Below are positions 33,429-41,336 of a DNA stretch of 64,000 nucleotides, one piece after another; the first letter of the stretch is position 1; each line of letters opens with the position of its first letter. Location: contig NZ_BMVR01000009.1 in assembly GCF_014650815.1 (NCBI RefSeq), forward strand, positions 1 through 64,000, written 5' to 3'. Made by a program: the position numbers and the translations under genes. The notes under the pieces were generated by a model. It did not search any database, was not told the origin of the DNA, and saw only the letters and a program-made list of their open reading frames with translations. Source of the stretch: Streptomyces flavofungini. Lineage in GTDB: Bacteria; Actinomycetota; Actinomycetes; Streptomycetales; Streptomycetaceae.

Positions 33429-34382
33429 ATGAACCGCACCTCCGCACCGGCCCGTTGGGCAGCGGCCTTAGCCCTGGCCGCCTCGGCGCTCACCGCCGCG
33501 GCCGTCCCGGCGCAGGCCGACGAACAGCCGCGCAAGCAGTACCCCGTCGGCGACGTCGCCGACGGCGTGCGCAACTTCTTGTTCAGCCCGAACGCCGTGA
33601 CCGGCGTGAACGACTGGAACTGCAGGCCGAGCGCCGCCCACCCCAACCCGGTCGTCCTCGTGCACGGCACCGGCGTGAACCTCGGCGCCAACTGGGTCAA
33701 GATGGGCCCGACGCTCGCCAACGAGGGCCACTGCGTCTACGCCTTCAACTACGGCATGGGCAGCCCGTTCGACCTCGGCGGGCGCGTCGGCGGCCTCACC
33801 GGCGTCGCCAAGTCCGCCGGGACGATGAGCGCGTTCGTCGACAAGGTCCTCGCCGCCACCGGCGCCCAGAAGGTCAACGTCCTCGGGCACTCCCAGGGCG
33901 GCATGATGCCGAACTACTACATCAAGCGGCTCGGCGGCGCCCAGAAGGTCGACCGGCTCGTCGCGCTCGCCCCCACCAACCACGGCACCACCCTCAGCGG
34001 CCTGGTGAACCTGGGCAAGGCACTGGGGGTGCTCGGCATCGTCAACGGCGCCTTCGACCACCTGAACCTGCAGGGCCTCAAGGACCAGCAGGAGGGCTCC
34101 GACTTCCAGCGGGCACTGTGGGCGGACGGCGACACCGTCCCGGGCGTCCGCTACACCGTCATCGCCACCAAGTACGACCTGATCGCCAGCCCGTACCGCA
34201 ACGGCTTCCTGAAGGGCGACCACGTCCGCAACATCGTCGTGCAGGACCAGTGCCCGAAGAACCCGGTCGGGCACGTGGGCCTCTTCACGGACGGGCCGAC
34301 GACCCAGAACGTCGTCAACGCGCTCGGTGCGGACAAGGCGGACTTCAAGCCGAGGTGCGAAGGCTACGGGCTGCCGCTCTGA
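33429..34382 (+). CDS. Secreted triacylglycerol lipase/esterase (alpha/beta hydrolase)
   Basis: A 317-residue protein. Sec signal in residues 1-31 (MNRTSAPARWAAALALAAS ... AQA). Lipase marks: oxyanion segment VVLVHGTGVNLGANW, nucleophile elbow GHSQGG, ATKYDLIASPYRN (Asp) and HVGLFTDG (His). Cysteines at NWNCRPS, EGHCVYAF, DQCPK and RCEGYG can form two disulphides, usual for Streptomyces secreted lipases. Acts on extracellular lipids or esters. Confidence 0.93.
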   Translation: MNRTSAPARWAAALALAASALTAAAVPAQADEQPRKQYPVGDVADGVRNFLFSPNAVTGVNDWNCRPSAAHPNPVVLVHGTGVNLGANWVKMGPTLANEGHCVYAFNYGMGSPFDLGGRVGGLTGVAKSAGTMSAFVDKVLAATGAQKVNVLGHSQGGMMPNYYIKRLGGAQKVDRLVALAPTNHGTTLSGLVNLGKALGVLGIVNGAFDHLNLQGLKDQQEGSDFQRALWADGDTVPGVRYTVIATKYDLIASPYRNGFLKGDHVRNIVVQDQCPKNPVGHVGLFTDGPTTQNVVNALGADKADFKPRCEGYGLPL

Positions 34383-34447
34383 CCCGTACCGAAGCGCGCG
34401 GGCCACGGGCACCCCGCTCCGACCCCTGCCGCGCACGGCCGCGCGCC

Positions 34448-34481
34448 CCGGCTCCGGCGGCCCCCCGGCTGCCGGAGCCGG
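34448..34481. terminator. Terminator between convergent lipase and oxidase-linked genes
   Basis: CCGGCTCCGGC (34448-34458) / GCCGGAGCCGG (34471-34481), 12-nt loop, 66 bp after the lipase stop and just after the end of the convergent small membrane gene. Confidence 0.7.
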
Positions 34482-34486
34482 ACCGC

Positions 34487-34858
34487 TCAGGACAGCGCGA
34501 GCACCGTCCCGACCCCCACCAGCACCCCCGCCGCCAGCAGGCCGCCCGCCAGGACCCGCCGCCGCAGCGCCCGGTACCGCTCCTCGTACTCGGCGCGCAG
34601 GTCCAGGCAGCGGCCCGCGATGTGGCGCCAGGCCTGCCGGGTCACCGACAGGTGGTCCTCGGCGTACAGGCGCTCCACCTCCGCGCGCTCCGCGGGCGAC
34701 AGCCAGTCGAGGCGCTGGGCGAAGCGCTGGGCGGCGGCGCGGCTCTCGGCGCGGGCGGCCTCGGCGAGCAGGTGGCCCTCGATCTCGCCGATCAGCGTGT
34801 CGGCGTCGACGGCGGGGCGTACCTGGGCGCGCACCGGACGCTCGTCCATGGCGGTCAC
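34487..34858 (-). CDS. Small tail-anchored protein co-translated with ctaD
   Basis: A 123-residue protein with GTG start overlapping the ctaD stop (GTGA, 34855-34858); ATG 34849 would give 120 residues. Charged amphipathic helices (LIGEIEGHLLAEAARAESRA, LSPAERAEVERLYAEDH) precede a single C-terminal membrane helix (VLAGGLLAAGVLVGVGTVLA). No family recognised. The strict overlap suggests it works with this oxidase copy. Confidence 0.75.
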   Translation of the reverse strand: MTAMDERPVRAQVRPAVDADTLIGEIEGHLLAEAARAESRAAAQRFAQRLDWLSPAERAEVERLYAEDHLSVTRQAWRHIAGRCLDLRAEYEERYRALRRRVLAGGLLAAGVLVGVGTVLALS

Positions 34859-36492
34859 CGGGCCGCCACCTCCGCCGGGGCGGGTGCCGTCCCCAACGCG
34901 CCGTCCTCGGCCGCGATCTCCGGGTGGTGCAGGTCGAACGCGGGCGACTCGCTCCGGATCCGCGGCAGCGACGTGAAGTTGTGCCGGGGCGGCGGGCAGG
35001 ACGTGGCCCACTCCAGCGAACGGCCGTACCCCCACGGGTCGTCGGCGGTCACCCGCTCCCCGTACTTCGCGGTCTTCCAGATGTTGTAGAAGAACGGCAG
35101 CAGGGACAGGCCGAGCAGGAACGAGAAGATCGTGGAGAGCGTGTTCAGGCCGGTGAAGCCCTCCGCCGCCAGATAGTCCGGGATGCGGCGCTGCATGCCC
35201 GCCGTACCGAGCCAGTGCTGTACGAGGAACGTCCCGTGGAAGCCGATGAACAGCGTCCAGAAGGTGATCTTCCCGAGCCGTTCGTCCAGCATCTTGCCCG
35301 TGAACTTCGGCCACCAGAAGTGGAATCCGGAGAACATCGCGAACACGACGGTGCCGAAGATGACGTAATGGAAGTGCGCGACGACGAAGTACGAGTCCGA
35401 CACGTGGAAGTCCATCGCCGGTGACGCCAGGATGACGCCCGTCAGACCGCCGAAGACGAACGTGATGAGGAAGCCGACCGCCCACAGCATCGGCGTCTCG
35501 AAGGACAGCGAGCCCTTCCACATCGTGCCGAGCCAGTTGAAGAACTTCACGCCCGTCGGGACGGCGATCAGGAACGTCATGAAGGAGAAGAAGGGCAGCA
35601 GCACGCCGCCCGTGACGTACATGTGGTGCGCCCACACCGTCACGGAGAGGCCCGCGATGGCGATCGTCGCGCCCACCAGGCCCATGTAGCCGAACATCGG
35701 CTTGCGCGAGAAGACCGGGACGACCTCGGAGATGATGCCGAAGAACGGCAGCGCGATGATGTAGACCTCGGGGTGGCCGAAGAACCAGAACAGGTGCTGC
35801 CACAGCAGCGCCCCGCCGTTCGCCGCGTCGAAGATGTGCGCCCCGAACTTCCGGTCGGCCTCCAGGGCGAAGAGGGCGGCGGCGAGCACCGGGAAGGCGA
35901 GCAGCGCGAGGACGGCCGTGAGCAGCACGTTCCAGGTGAAGATCGGCATCCGGAACATCGTCATGCCGGGGGCGCGCAGGCAGATGATGGTGGTGATGAA
36001 GTTGACCGAGCCGAGGATGGTGCCGAAGCCGGAGAACGCGAGCCCCATGATCCACATGTCGCTGCCGATGCCCGGTGAGTTCACGGCGCCCGACAGCGGG
36101 ACGTACGCGGTCCAGCCGAAGTCGGCCGCGCCCTGCGGGGTGAGGAAGCCCCCGACCGCGATCAGCGAGCCGAACAGGTACAGCCAGTAGGCGAACATGT
36201 TCAGGCGGGGGAACGCGACATCGGGCGCACCGATCTGCAGCGGCATGATCCAGTTCGCGAAGCCCGCGAACAGCGGCGTCGCGAACATCAGCAGCATGAT
36301 CGTGCCGTGCATCGTGAACGCCTGGTTGAACTGCTCGTTCGACATGATCTGCGTACCCGGGCGGGCCAGCTCGGCGCGCATGAACAGCGCCATCACCCCG
36401 CCGATGCAGAAGAACGCGAACGACGTCACCAGATACAGCGTGCCGATCGTCTTGTGGTCCGTGGTCGTCAGCCACTTCACGGTTGACCTCAT
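34855..36492 (-). CDS. ctaD: Cytochrome c oxidase subunit I (aa3 type)
   Basis: A 545-residue protein with twelve helices. Cofactor residues visible: FTMHGTIMLLMF (heme a His), WFFGHPEVYIIALP (CuB His and cross-linked Tyr), WAHHMYVTGG (CuB His pair), FVVAHFHYVIFG (heme a3 and heme a His). It reduces oxygen to water at the end of the respiratory chain. The usual Streptomyces cluster (ctaC, ctaE, ctaF, qcr genes) is absent here, so this looks like an additional, orphan subunit I. Confidence 0.96.
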   Translation of the reverse strand: MRSTVKWLTTTDHKTIGTLYLVTSFAFFCIGGVMALFMRAELARPGTQIMSNEQFNQAFTMHGTIMLLMFATPLFAGFANWIMPLQIGAPDVAFPRLNMFAYWLYLFGSLIAVGGFLTPQGAADFGWTAYVPLSGAVNSPGIGSDMWIMGLAFSGFGTILGSVNFITTIICLRAPGMTMFRMPIFTWNVLLTAVLALLAFPVLAAALFALEADRKFGAHIFDAANGGALLWQHLFWFFGHPEVYIIALPFFGIISEVVPVFSRKPMFGYMGLVGATIAIAGLSVTVWAHHMYVTGGVLLPFFSFMTFLIAVPTGVKFFNWLGTMWKGSLSFETPMLWAVGFLITFVFGGLTGVILASPAMDFHVSDSYFVVAHFHYVIFGTVVFAMFSGFHFWWPKFTGKMLDERLGKITFWTLFIGFHGTFLVQHWLGTAGMQRRIPDYLAAEGFTGLNTLSTIFSFLLGLSLLPFFYNIWKTAKYGERVTADDPWGYGRSLEWATSCPPPRHNFTSLPRIRSESPAFDLHHPEIAAEDGALGTAPAPAEVAAR

Positions 36493-36598
36493 GCCCCGTA
36501 CGTGTCCGGAAGCCGGTCCTCAGTCACCGCTGCCCCCTGCCGTGAGAATCACAGCGGCCGGGTGTGAGGATCGGACCCATGCCGGACACCTACGGTCC

Positions 36599-37144
36599 AT
36601 GAGCACGGACGATTCCTTCGCGGCCGCCTACCGCGAGCACTACTGGGCGGTGAGCCGGTTCGTCGCACGCCGGCTCGACGCGGGGGAGGCCCACGAGGTC
36701 GAGGAGGTGGTGGCGGACGTCTTCTCCATAGCCTGGCGGCGCCGCGCCGAACTCCCCGCCGCGCCGCTGCCCTGGCTGTACGCCGTCGCCCGCAACTGCC
36801 TGGCCAACACCGTGCGCGGGCTCGGCCGCCGACGGCGTCTGCTGCACCGCATCGGCCTGAACGAGAGCGCCCACGGCAACCAGGTCGTGGACAGCCCGGA
36901 CACCGAACGCCCCGGCTCCTGGGTGCACGAGGCGCTCGCCCGGCTCTCGCCCGCCGACCAGGAGGCGCTGCGCCTCACCACCTGGGAGGAGCTGGGCGTC
37001 GACGAACTCGCGGTGGCCCTGGAGTGCAGCCCGGGCGCCGCCGCGATGCGGCTGCACCGGGCCCGCCGCAGACTCCGGGCGGAGATCGACCGGATGCAGA
37101 TGAATGTACGAGCGGGACGAGCGGGAGCTGAGAGCCGTGACTGA
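36599..37144 (+). CDS. ECF-type RNA polymerase sigma factor
   Basis: A 181-residue protein starting MSTDDSFAAAYREHYWAVSRF. Region 2 spans about residues 6-75 (VEEVVADVFSIAWRRRAELP, PLPWLYAVARNCLAN) and region 4 about 110-165 (LARLSPADQEALRLTTWEEL, LECSPGAAAMRLHRARRRLR). The downstream CU044_5270-like gene overlaps its end and probably encodes its membrane partner. No strong ribosome site precedes the ATG. Confidence 0.92.
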   Translation: MSTDDSFAAAYREHYWAVSRFVARRLDAGEAHEVEEVVADVFSIAWRRRAELPAAPLPWLYAVARNCLANTVRGLGRRRRLLHRIGLNESAHGNQVVDSPDTERPGSWVHEALARLSPADQEALRLTTWEELGVDELAVALECSPGAAAMRLHRARRRLRAEIDRMQMNVRAGRAGAESRD

Positions 37145-38090
37145 CCACCTTGACGACCGCGGCGACCTCGACCTCCTGCGCGCCGCCAACCCCGTCTCCG
37201 CCACCACCGGCCCCTGGCGCGACCGCCCCCTGGACCACGTCGCCGAGCGCGGCCTCAACCAGCTCCTGCACCGCACCCGCGCCCGGCGCGCCCGCCGCCG
37301 CGTCGTCCTGTGGGCCGAAGCCGCCGCCGTCGCCCTCGCCGCCGTGTTCGCGCTGACCATGCCCGACCTGGCCGCCGCGCCCGCCACCGCCGCCGCGCCC
37401 GGCGCCCTGCACCCGCGCGACGACGCGGCCGTGACGCTCGACCGGCTCGCCGACCGCGCCGAGTCCGCCGCCCGCGACGGCGGCCCGCGGCTGCGCGCGG
37501 GCGCCCACGTGCAGACCTGGAGCCTCGCCATGGACGAGGGGCCCGACGCCGACCGCCCCGTCACGCTGCCCGAGGAGCGGGAGGTCCGCTGGCGCCCCGA
37601 CGGCAGCCGCACCGAACGCGTCGAGGCCGACGGCAAGTTCCTCAGCGAGCGCGTCTTCCCGCCGAGCCGGTCCGACGCCCCGCCCCGGGCCCGCCCGCCG
37701 CACACCGCCGCCGCCCTGCGCGCCTACCTCACCGAGGTCCACGACCCGGGCTTCCCGCGCCGCACCACCCCCGCCGGCACCCAGGAACTCCTCGACGCGC
37801 TGCCCTCGCTCCTCGACACCTGGACCCTCGGCGCCCGCGAGAGCGCCGCCCTGGCCCGGCTCCTCGCCGACAGCGGCGGCCTGCGCCCCGCGGGCACCGT
37901 CACCGACCGCCTCGGCCGCTCCGGGCAGGCGTACGTCCACGAATCCCGCGACGAGCACCTGCGCTACATGCTGATCCTCGACCCCGACACGGGCGAGGCC
38001 CTCGGCCTGGAGGTGCTGTTCACCAAGGACCAGCCGCGCTTCGCCGTCGAGGCGGGGGACGTCATGTCGTACAGCGCCTGGCGCCGCTAG
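37137..38090 (+). CDS. CU044_5270-family membrane protein, sigma factor partner
   Basis: A 317-residue protein. GTG 37137 overlaps the sigma gene by 8 bp and has GGGAG upstream; ATG 37104 would overlap by 41 bp. Cytoplasmic residues 1-62 (DHLDDRGDLDLLRAANPV) resemble the N-terminus of anti-sigma-like partners; one membrane helix (VVLWAEAAAVALAAVFALTM) precedes an extracytoplasmic domain (ALRAYLTEVHDPGF, RYMLILDPDTGEALGLEVL). In actinobacteria this family is paired with ECF sigma genes; anti-sigma activity is inferred from context. Confidence 0.85.
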   Translation: MTDHLDDRGDLDLLRAANPVSATTGPWRDRPLDHVAERGLNQLLHRTRARRARRRVVLWAEAAAVALAAVFALTMPDLAAAPATAAAPGALHPRDDAAVTLDRLADRAESAARDGGPRLRAGAHVQTWSLAMDEGPDADRPVTLPEEREVRWRPDGSRTERVEADGKFLSERVFPPSRSDAPPRARPPHTAAALRAYLTEVHDPGFPRRTTPAGTQELLDALPSLLDTWTLGARESAALARLLADSGGLRPAGTVTDRLGRSGQAYVHESRDEHLRYMLILDPDTGEALGLEVLFTKDQPRFAVEAGDVMSYSAWRR

Positions 38091-38114
38091 GGCCGGTCCG
38101 GCGGGTCGGCGCGG

Positions 38115-39110
38115 TCAGCGGGCCGCATGTGCCCGCAGCGTGTCCGCGACCGCCTGCCCGATGCGCCGGATGCCCGGCGAACGCACCGGGCAGGGGCGGG
38201 ACTTGGGGGTGGTCGGGGCCAGGCAGAAGTGCAGGGGGTCGTCGGCGCGGTGCAGGGCGGTGCGGTCGCGCTCCGGTTCGGTGCAGTACGTGCGGTGGGC
38301 GCGCTCGTACGCCGTGCAGGGCAGCTTCTCCACCCAGGTGTGCCGGGCCGCGGCGGGGCTGACGGCCTTGCCCGCGTCGGACACCAGGTCGCCGGTGGCG
38401 GCGGCCTGTTGACGGTAGAGCGCGTTGACGCGGCGCACCCGGTCCGGGGTCATCGGGTCCGGCCCCTGCGACACCCACACCACCCGCGGCCGCTCGCCGC
38501 CCGCTTCCCGCGCGGCGTCCGTGATCTGCCCCGTCAGACGGCGCGCGTCGGCCGCGTACCGCGCGAAGTACGTGTCCCGCGCCTTGTCGTACGTGATGCC
38601 CTTCATGCAGGGCGTGTAGCCCCACGCGTTCCCCCAGAACTGCAGCACCACATAGTCGGGCCGCAGCTTCCGCACGAGCGCCGCCGCCTTGTCCTTGTCC
38701 GGTACGAGGGAGTCCTCGCCGGTGCCCTCCAGGTAGTCGCAGAGGGTGGTGCCGGAGTAGGGGGCGCTGGTGTAGCGGGCGCCGAGCCGGGTGCGCAGGA
38801 GGCCGCCGAGGACGGTCTGGTTCTCCATGGCGAGGGAGTCGCCGAGGTAGAGGACCGCGGGGCCGGTGGCGGGGCGCGGGCGGTCGGGGCCGGTCCTGTC
38901 CTTGCCGGTTCCCGCGCGGGCCTCGCGGTCGCCCCGGTCCTTCGGCCCGTCCGCGCGGCCGCGGGTGGTCGGGGACGCGCTGCCGGTGGGGTCGCCGGGT
39001 GCGGGGGCGGGCGGCGCCCCCTGGTCGCCCCCGTCGCCGGAGCCGGGGTCCCCGCACCCGCCGACCAGCAACGCGCCGAGCACCACACCGACCCACCACG
39101 CCTTACGCAT
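38115..39110 (-). CDS. SGNH-fold lipoprotein (acyltransferase/esterase-like)
   Basis: A 331-residue protein starting MRKAWWVGVVLGALLVGGCG, a lipoprotein signal with lipobox VGGC (Cys 19). A charged Gly/Asp/Arg linker of about 70 residues precedes the SGNH domain: VLYLGDSLAMENQ (nucleophile Ser), YVVLQFWGNAWG, WVSQGPDPM and a C-terminal Asp/His region (HRADDPLHFC). Similar domains trim or transfer acyl groups on cell-envelope glycans. Substrate unknown. Confidence 0.82.
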   Translation of the reverse strand: MRKAWWVGVVLGALLVGGCGDPGSGDGGDQGAPPAPAPGDPTGSASPTTRGRADGPKDRGDREARAGTGKDRTGPDRPRPATGPAVLYLGDSLAMENQTVLGGLLRTRLGARYTSAPYSGTTLCDYLEGTGEDSLVPDKDKAAALVRKLRPDYVVLQFWGNAWGYTPCMKGITYDKARDTYFARYAADARRLTGQITDAAREAGGERPRVVWVSQGPDPMTPDRVRRVNALYRQQAAATGDLVSDAGKAVSPAAARHTWVEKLPCTAYERAHRTYCTEPERDRTALHRADDPLHFCLAPTTPKSRPCPVRSPGIRRIGQAVADTLRAHAAR

Positions 39111-39374
39111 CCACAACTCCCGTCCCACCCCATGGAATTGGCCCCCCAGGCAAGCACACGTGGGGCGACGGCGAAAGTCATGCGCGCGCCGACCGCGGGG
39201 CGGGGGCCGGCCGGGGTCCGGCATTACCTCGGGCGTAATCGACCCGCCCGCGCCCGCCCGGCAGTCTGTGAGTCACCGGAGCCCGGGCGGCGCACTCCGC
39301 CCGGTCTTCGGGGGACATCCCCGATCTCCCGGGGCGCGAGCCCCGACCCACGACTCCGCCGGAGGCGAACACCC

Positions 39375-39752
39375 ATGGCCGCACAGAACATCCACGAGAC
39401 CGCCGTCGCCCGCTACTTCGAGGCCTGGAACACCGCCGACACCGCGAGCCTGGGCAAGGCCGTGGCGGCGGCGTGGACCGAGGACGGCACGTACACCGAC
39501 CCGCTGGCGGACGTCAGCGGCCACGAGGGCATCGCGGCGGTGATCGCCGGGGCCAGGGAGCAGTTCCCCGGCTTCTCGTTCCGCCACACCGGTGAGGTGG
39601 ACGGCCACCACGGCATCGCCCGCTTCACCTGGGAGCTGGTGTCCGACGCGGACGGCTCGGCGCCGGTGGCCGGGTTCGACGTGATCGTCCTGGCGGCGGA
39701 CGGCCGGATCCGGACGGTGCACGGGTTCCTGGACCGGGTACCGGCCGCCTGA
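39375..39752 (+). CDS. SnoaL/NTF2-like protein
   Basis: A 125-residue protein; GGAGG 9 nt before ATG. The cone-shaped NTF2 fold is indicated by VARYFEAWNTADTASLGKAV, WTEDGTYTDPLADVSGHEGI and a beta-rich second half (GIARFTWELVS, VAGFDVIVLAADGRI). Members are cyclases, isomerases or simple binders; the role here is unknown. Confidence 0.88.
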   Translation: MAAQNIHETAVARYFEAWNTADTASLGKAVAAAWTEDGTYTDPLADVSGHEGIAAVIAGAREQFPGFSFRHTGEVDGHHGIARFTWELVSDADGSAPVAGFDVIVLAADGRIRTVHGFLDRVPAA

Positions 39753-39768
39753 GGGAGCGGCGTACGCG

Positions 39769-39801
39769 CGGGGCCCCGGACCGTGCTGGTCCGGGGCCCC
39801 G
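39769..39801. terminator. Bidirectional terminator between SnoaL-like and monooxygenase genes
   Basis: Perfect 14-bp inverted repeat CGGGGCCCCGGACC (39769-39782) / 39788-39801, 5-nt loop, between convergent stops. Confidence 0.85.
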
Positions 39802-39839
39802 CCGGCGTACGTACGACCGGGTGCGACTCGTCGCGTCGG

Positions 39840-40172
39840 TCAGGCCTCGCGCGGCGCGACCTCGCCCATCCGCCCCCACCCGTCCATGCCCGGGATGTCG
39901 GTGCTGACGATCTGGGGGATCTCGGCGATGGCGTACGACATGGTGTCCATCGCGGCCTGGAAGTGCGCGGACTCCACGTGCGCCGCGCCCGCCTCGCCGT
40001 CGCGGAAGGCCTCGACGAGGACGAACTGGTGCGGGCTGTCGACGCTGCGCGACCACTCGAAGAACAGGTTGCCCGGCTCCTCGCGGGTGGCGCGGGTGAA
40101 GTCGTCGACGAGGTCGAGCCACTCGTCGCTCCGCTCGGGGCGGACGGTGAACTTGACGGTGATGAAGATCAT
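39840..40172 (-). CDS. Antibiotic biosynthesis monooxygenase (ABM) domain protein
   Basis: A 110-residue protein with the ferredoxin-like ABM pattern: IFITVKFTVRPERSDEWLDL, EPGNLFFEWSRSVDSPHQFV, VLVEAFRDGEAGAAHVESAHF. Close relatives include YgiN-type quinol monooxygenases and dimeric binders. No operon partner; substrate unknown. Confidence 0.9.
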   Translation of the reverse strand: MIFITVKFTVRPERSDEWLDLVDDFTRATREEPGNLFFEWSRSVDSPHQFVLVEAFRDGEAGAAHVESAHFQAAMDTMSYAIAEIPQIVSTDIPGMDGWGRMGEVAPREA

Positions 40173-40289
40173 GGGGTCGTTCCCTTGTTGCCGTGCAGTG
40201 CGTCTATGAACGTACCCCGTCGCCCAGGGGCGGACGACTCGGCCGGGGCCCGGCCGGGACTCGTCCGGGACTCGGCCGGAAGCCGTCCG

Positions 40290-40655
40290 CTACCTGGCCA
40301 CGAACTGGGTGAGTATCGCCTGCACCTCGTAGATGTCGACGCCCTTGGTGAAGGTCTTCTCGATCGGCACGGGGTTGCTGGAGATCCATATCTTCAGCTC
40401 CGCGTCCAGGTCGAAGTGGCCCGCGGTCTCGACCGAGAAGTGCGTGATGCTGCGGTAGGGCACCGAGTGGTACTCGACCTTCTTGCCGGTCATGCCCTGC
40501 TTGTCGATGAAGACCATGCGGCGGTCGGTGAGCAGGATGGTGTCGCGGATCAGCTTGTACGCGGCGTAGACCTGCTCGCCGTGGCCCATGAGCCGTGCGT
40601 AGTCCTGCTGCGCCGACGCCGGGTCGACGGTGTGGGCGTTTCCGAACAGCGCCAT
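40290..40655 (-). CDS. Bacterial PH-domain protein (bPH_3/YvbH-type)
   Basis: A 121-residue protein: VYAAYKLIRDTILLTDRRMVFIDKQGMTGKKVEYHSVPYRSI is the classical bacterial PH core, ending in the helix VDIYEVQAILTQFVAR. The single-domain form is widespread and of unknown role. Confidence 0.9.
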   Translation of the reverse strand: MALFGNAHTVDPASAQQDYARLMGHGEQVYAAYKLIRDTILLTDRRMVFIDKQGMTGKKVEYHSVPYRSITHFSVETAGHFDLDAELKIWISSNPVPIEKTFTKGVDIYEVQAILTQFVAR

Positions 40656-40737
40656 GTCAGGCCCCCTCGTGTGATGACTCCTCCGGAGCTCTCACCGTAC
40701 GTGAGGCCGCTCGTGGACCACGATGTCCCCGCCCGCG

Positions 40738-41223
40738 TCAGGCCCGCTGCCGCGCCCTGCGGGCCGGGCGCGGGCTCTCCGCCGGGGTCGCCAGATGCCC
40801 GTCGACCAGCCGGTTCAGGGCCCGCAGCAGGGCCGTGCGGTCCGTCGCCGAGAGGGCGCCGAGCGCCCGCTCGTGCACCCCGTCGACGATCCGCTGACTG
40901 CGGGCGGCGGCCTTCGCGCCCTCGGCGGTGACCGCGATGATCCGGGCCCGCCGGTCCTGGCTCGACGGCCGCCGCTCGGCGAGGCCCGCCTCCTCCAGGG
41001 CGTCCACGGTCACGACCATCGTCGTCTTGTCCATGTCCCCGAGCTCGGCGAGCTGCGCCTGCGTGCGCTCCTGCTCCAGCGCGTGCACGAGTACGCAGTG
41101 CATGCGCGCCGTCAGCCCGATCTCGCCGAGCGCCGCCGCCATCTGCGTGCGCAGGACGTGGCTCGTGTGGTCGAGCAGGAAGGAGAGGTCCGGTTCCGTG
41201 CGGGCGGGTGCCATGGCGGTCAT
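40738..41223 (-). CDS. MarR-family repressor divergent from exporter-PPOX fusion
   Basis: A 161-residue protein starting MTAMAPARTEPDLSFLLDHT. The winged helix covers about residues 50-120 (TQAQLAELGDMDKTTMVVTVDALEEAGLAERRPSSQDRRARIIAVT, with the DRR wing). It is 113 bp from the divergent exporter gene, and an AT-rich dyad lies between them. Likely ligand-released repressor of the exporter. Confidence 0.92.
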   Translation of the reverse strand: MTAMAPARTEPDLSFLLDHTSHVLRTQMAAALGEIGLTARMHCVLVHALEQERTQAQLAELGDMDKTTMVVTVDALEEAGLAERRPSSQDRRARIIAVTAEGAKAAARSQRIVDGVHERALGALSATDRTALLRALNRLVDGHLATPAESPRPARRARQRA

Positions 41224-41263
41224 GGGGCCAGCGTAGCCGAGGCGGCGGATGTGCGCCCGAGAT

Positions 41264-41287
41264 AGATAGTCTGCAACAAAACTATCT
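41264..41287. promoter_or_regulatory. MarR operator candidate
   Basis: AGATAGT (41264-41270) / ACTATCT (41281-41287) with a 10-nt spacer, an AT-rich island between the divergent marR-type and exporter genes. The left half is preceded by a partial repeat GATAGATAG. Confidence 0.65.
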
Positions 41288-41336
41288 GCTACGGTCCTGG
41301 GCATCGGACGACCCCTCCCGCAGGCAGGAGATCCCC

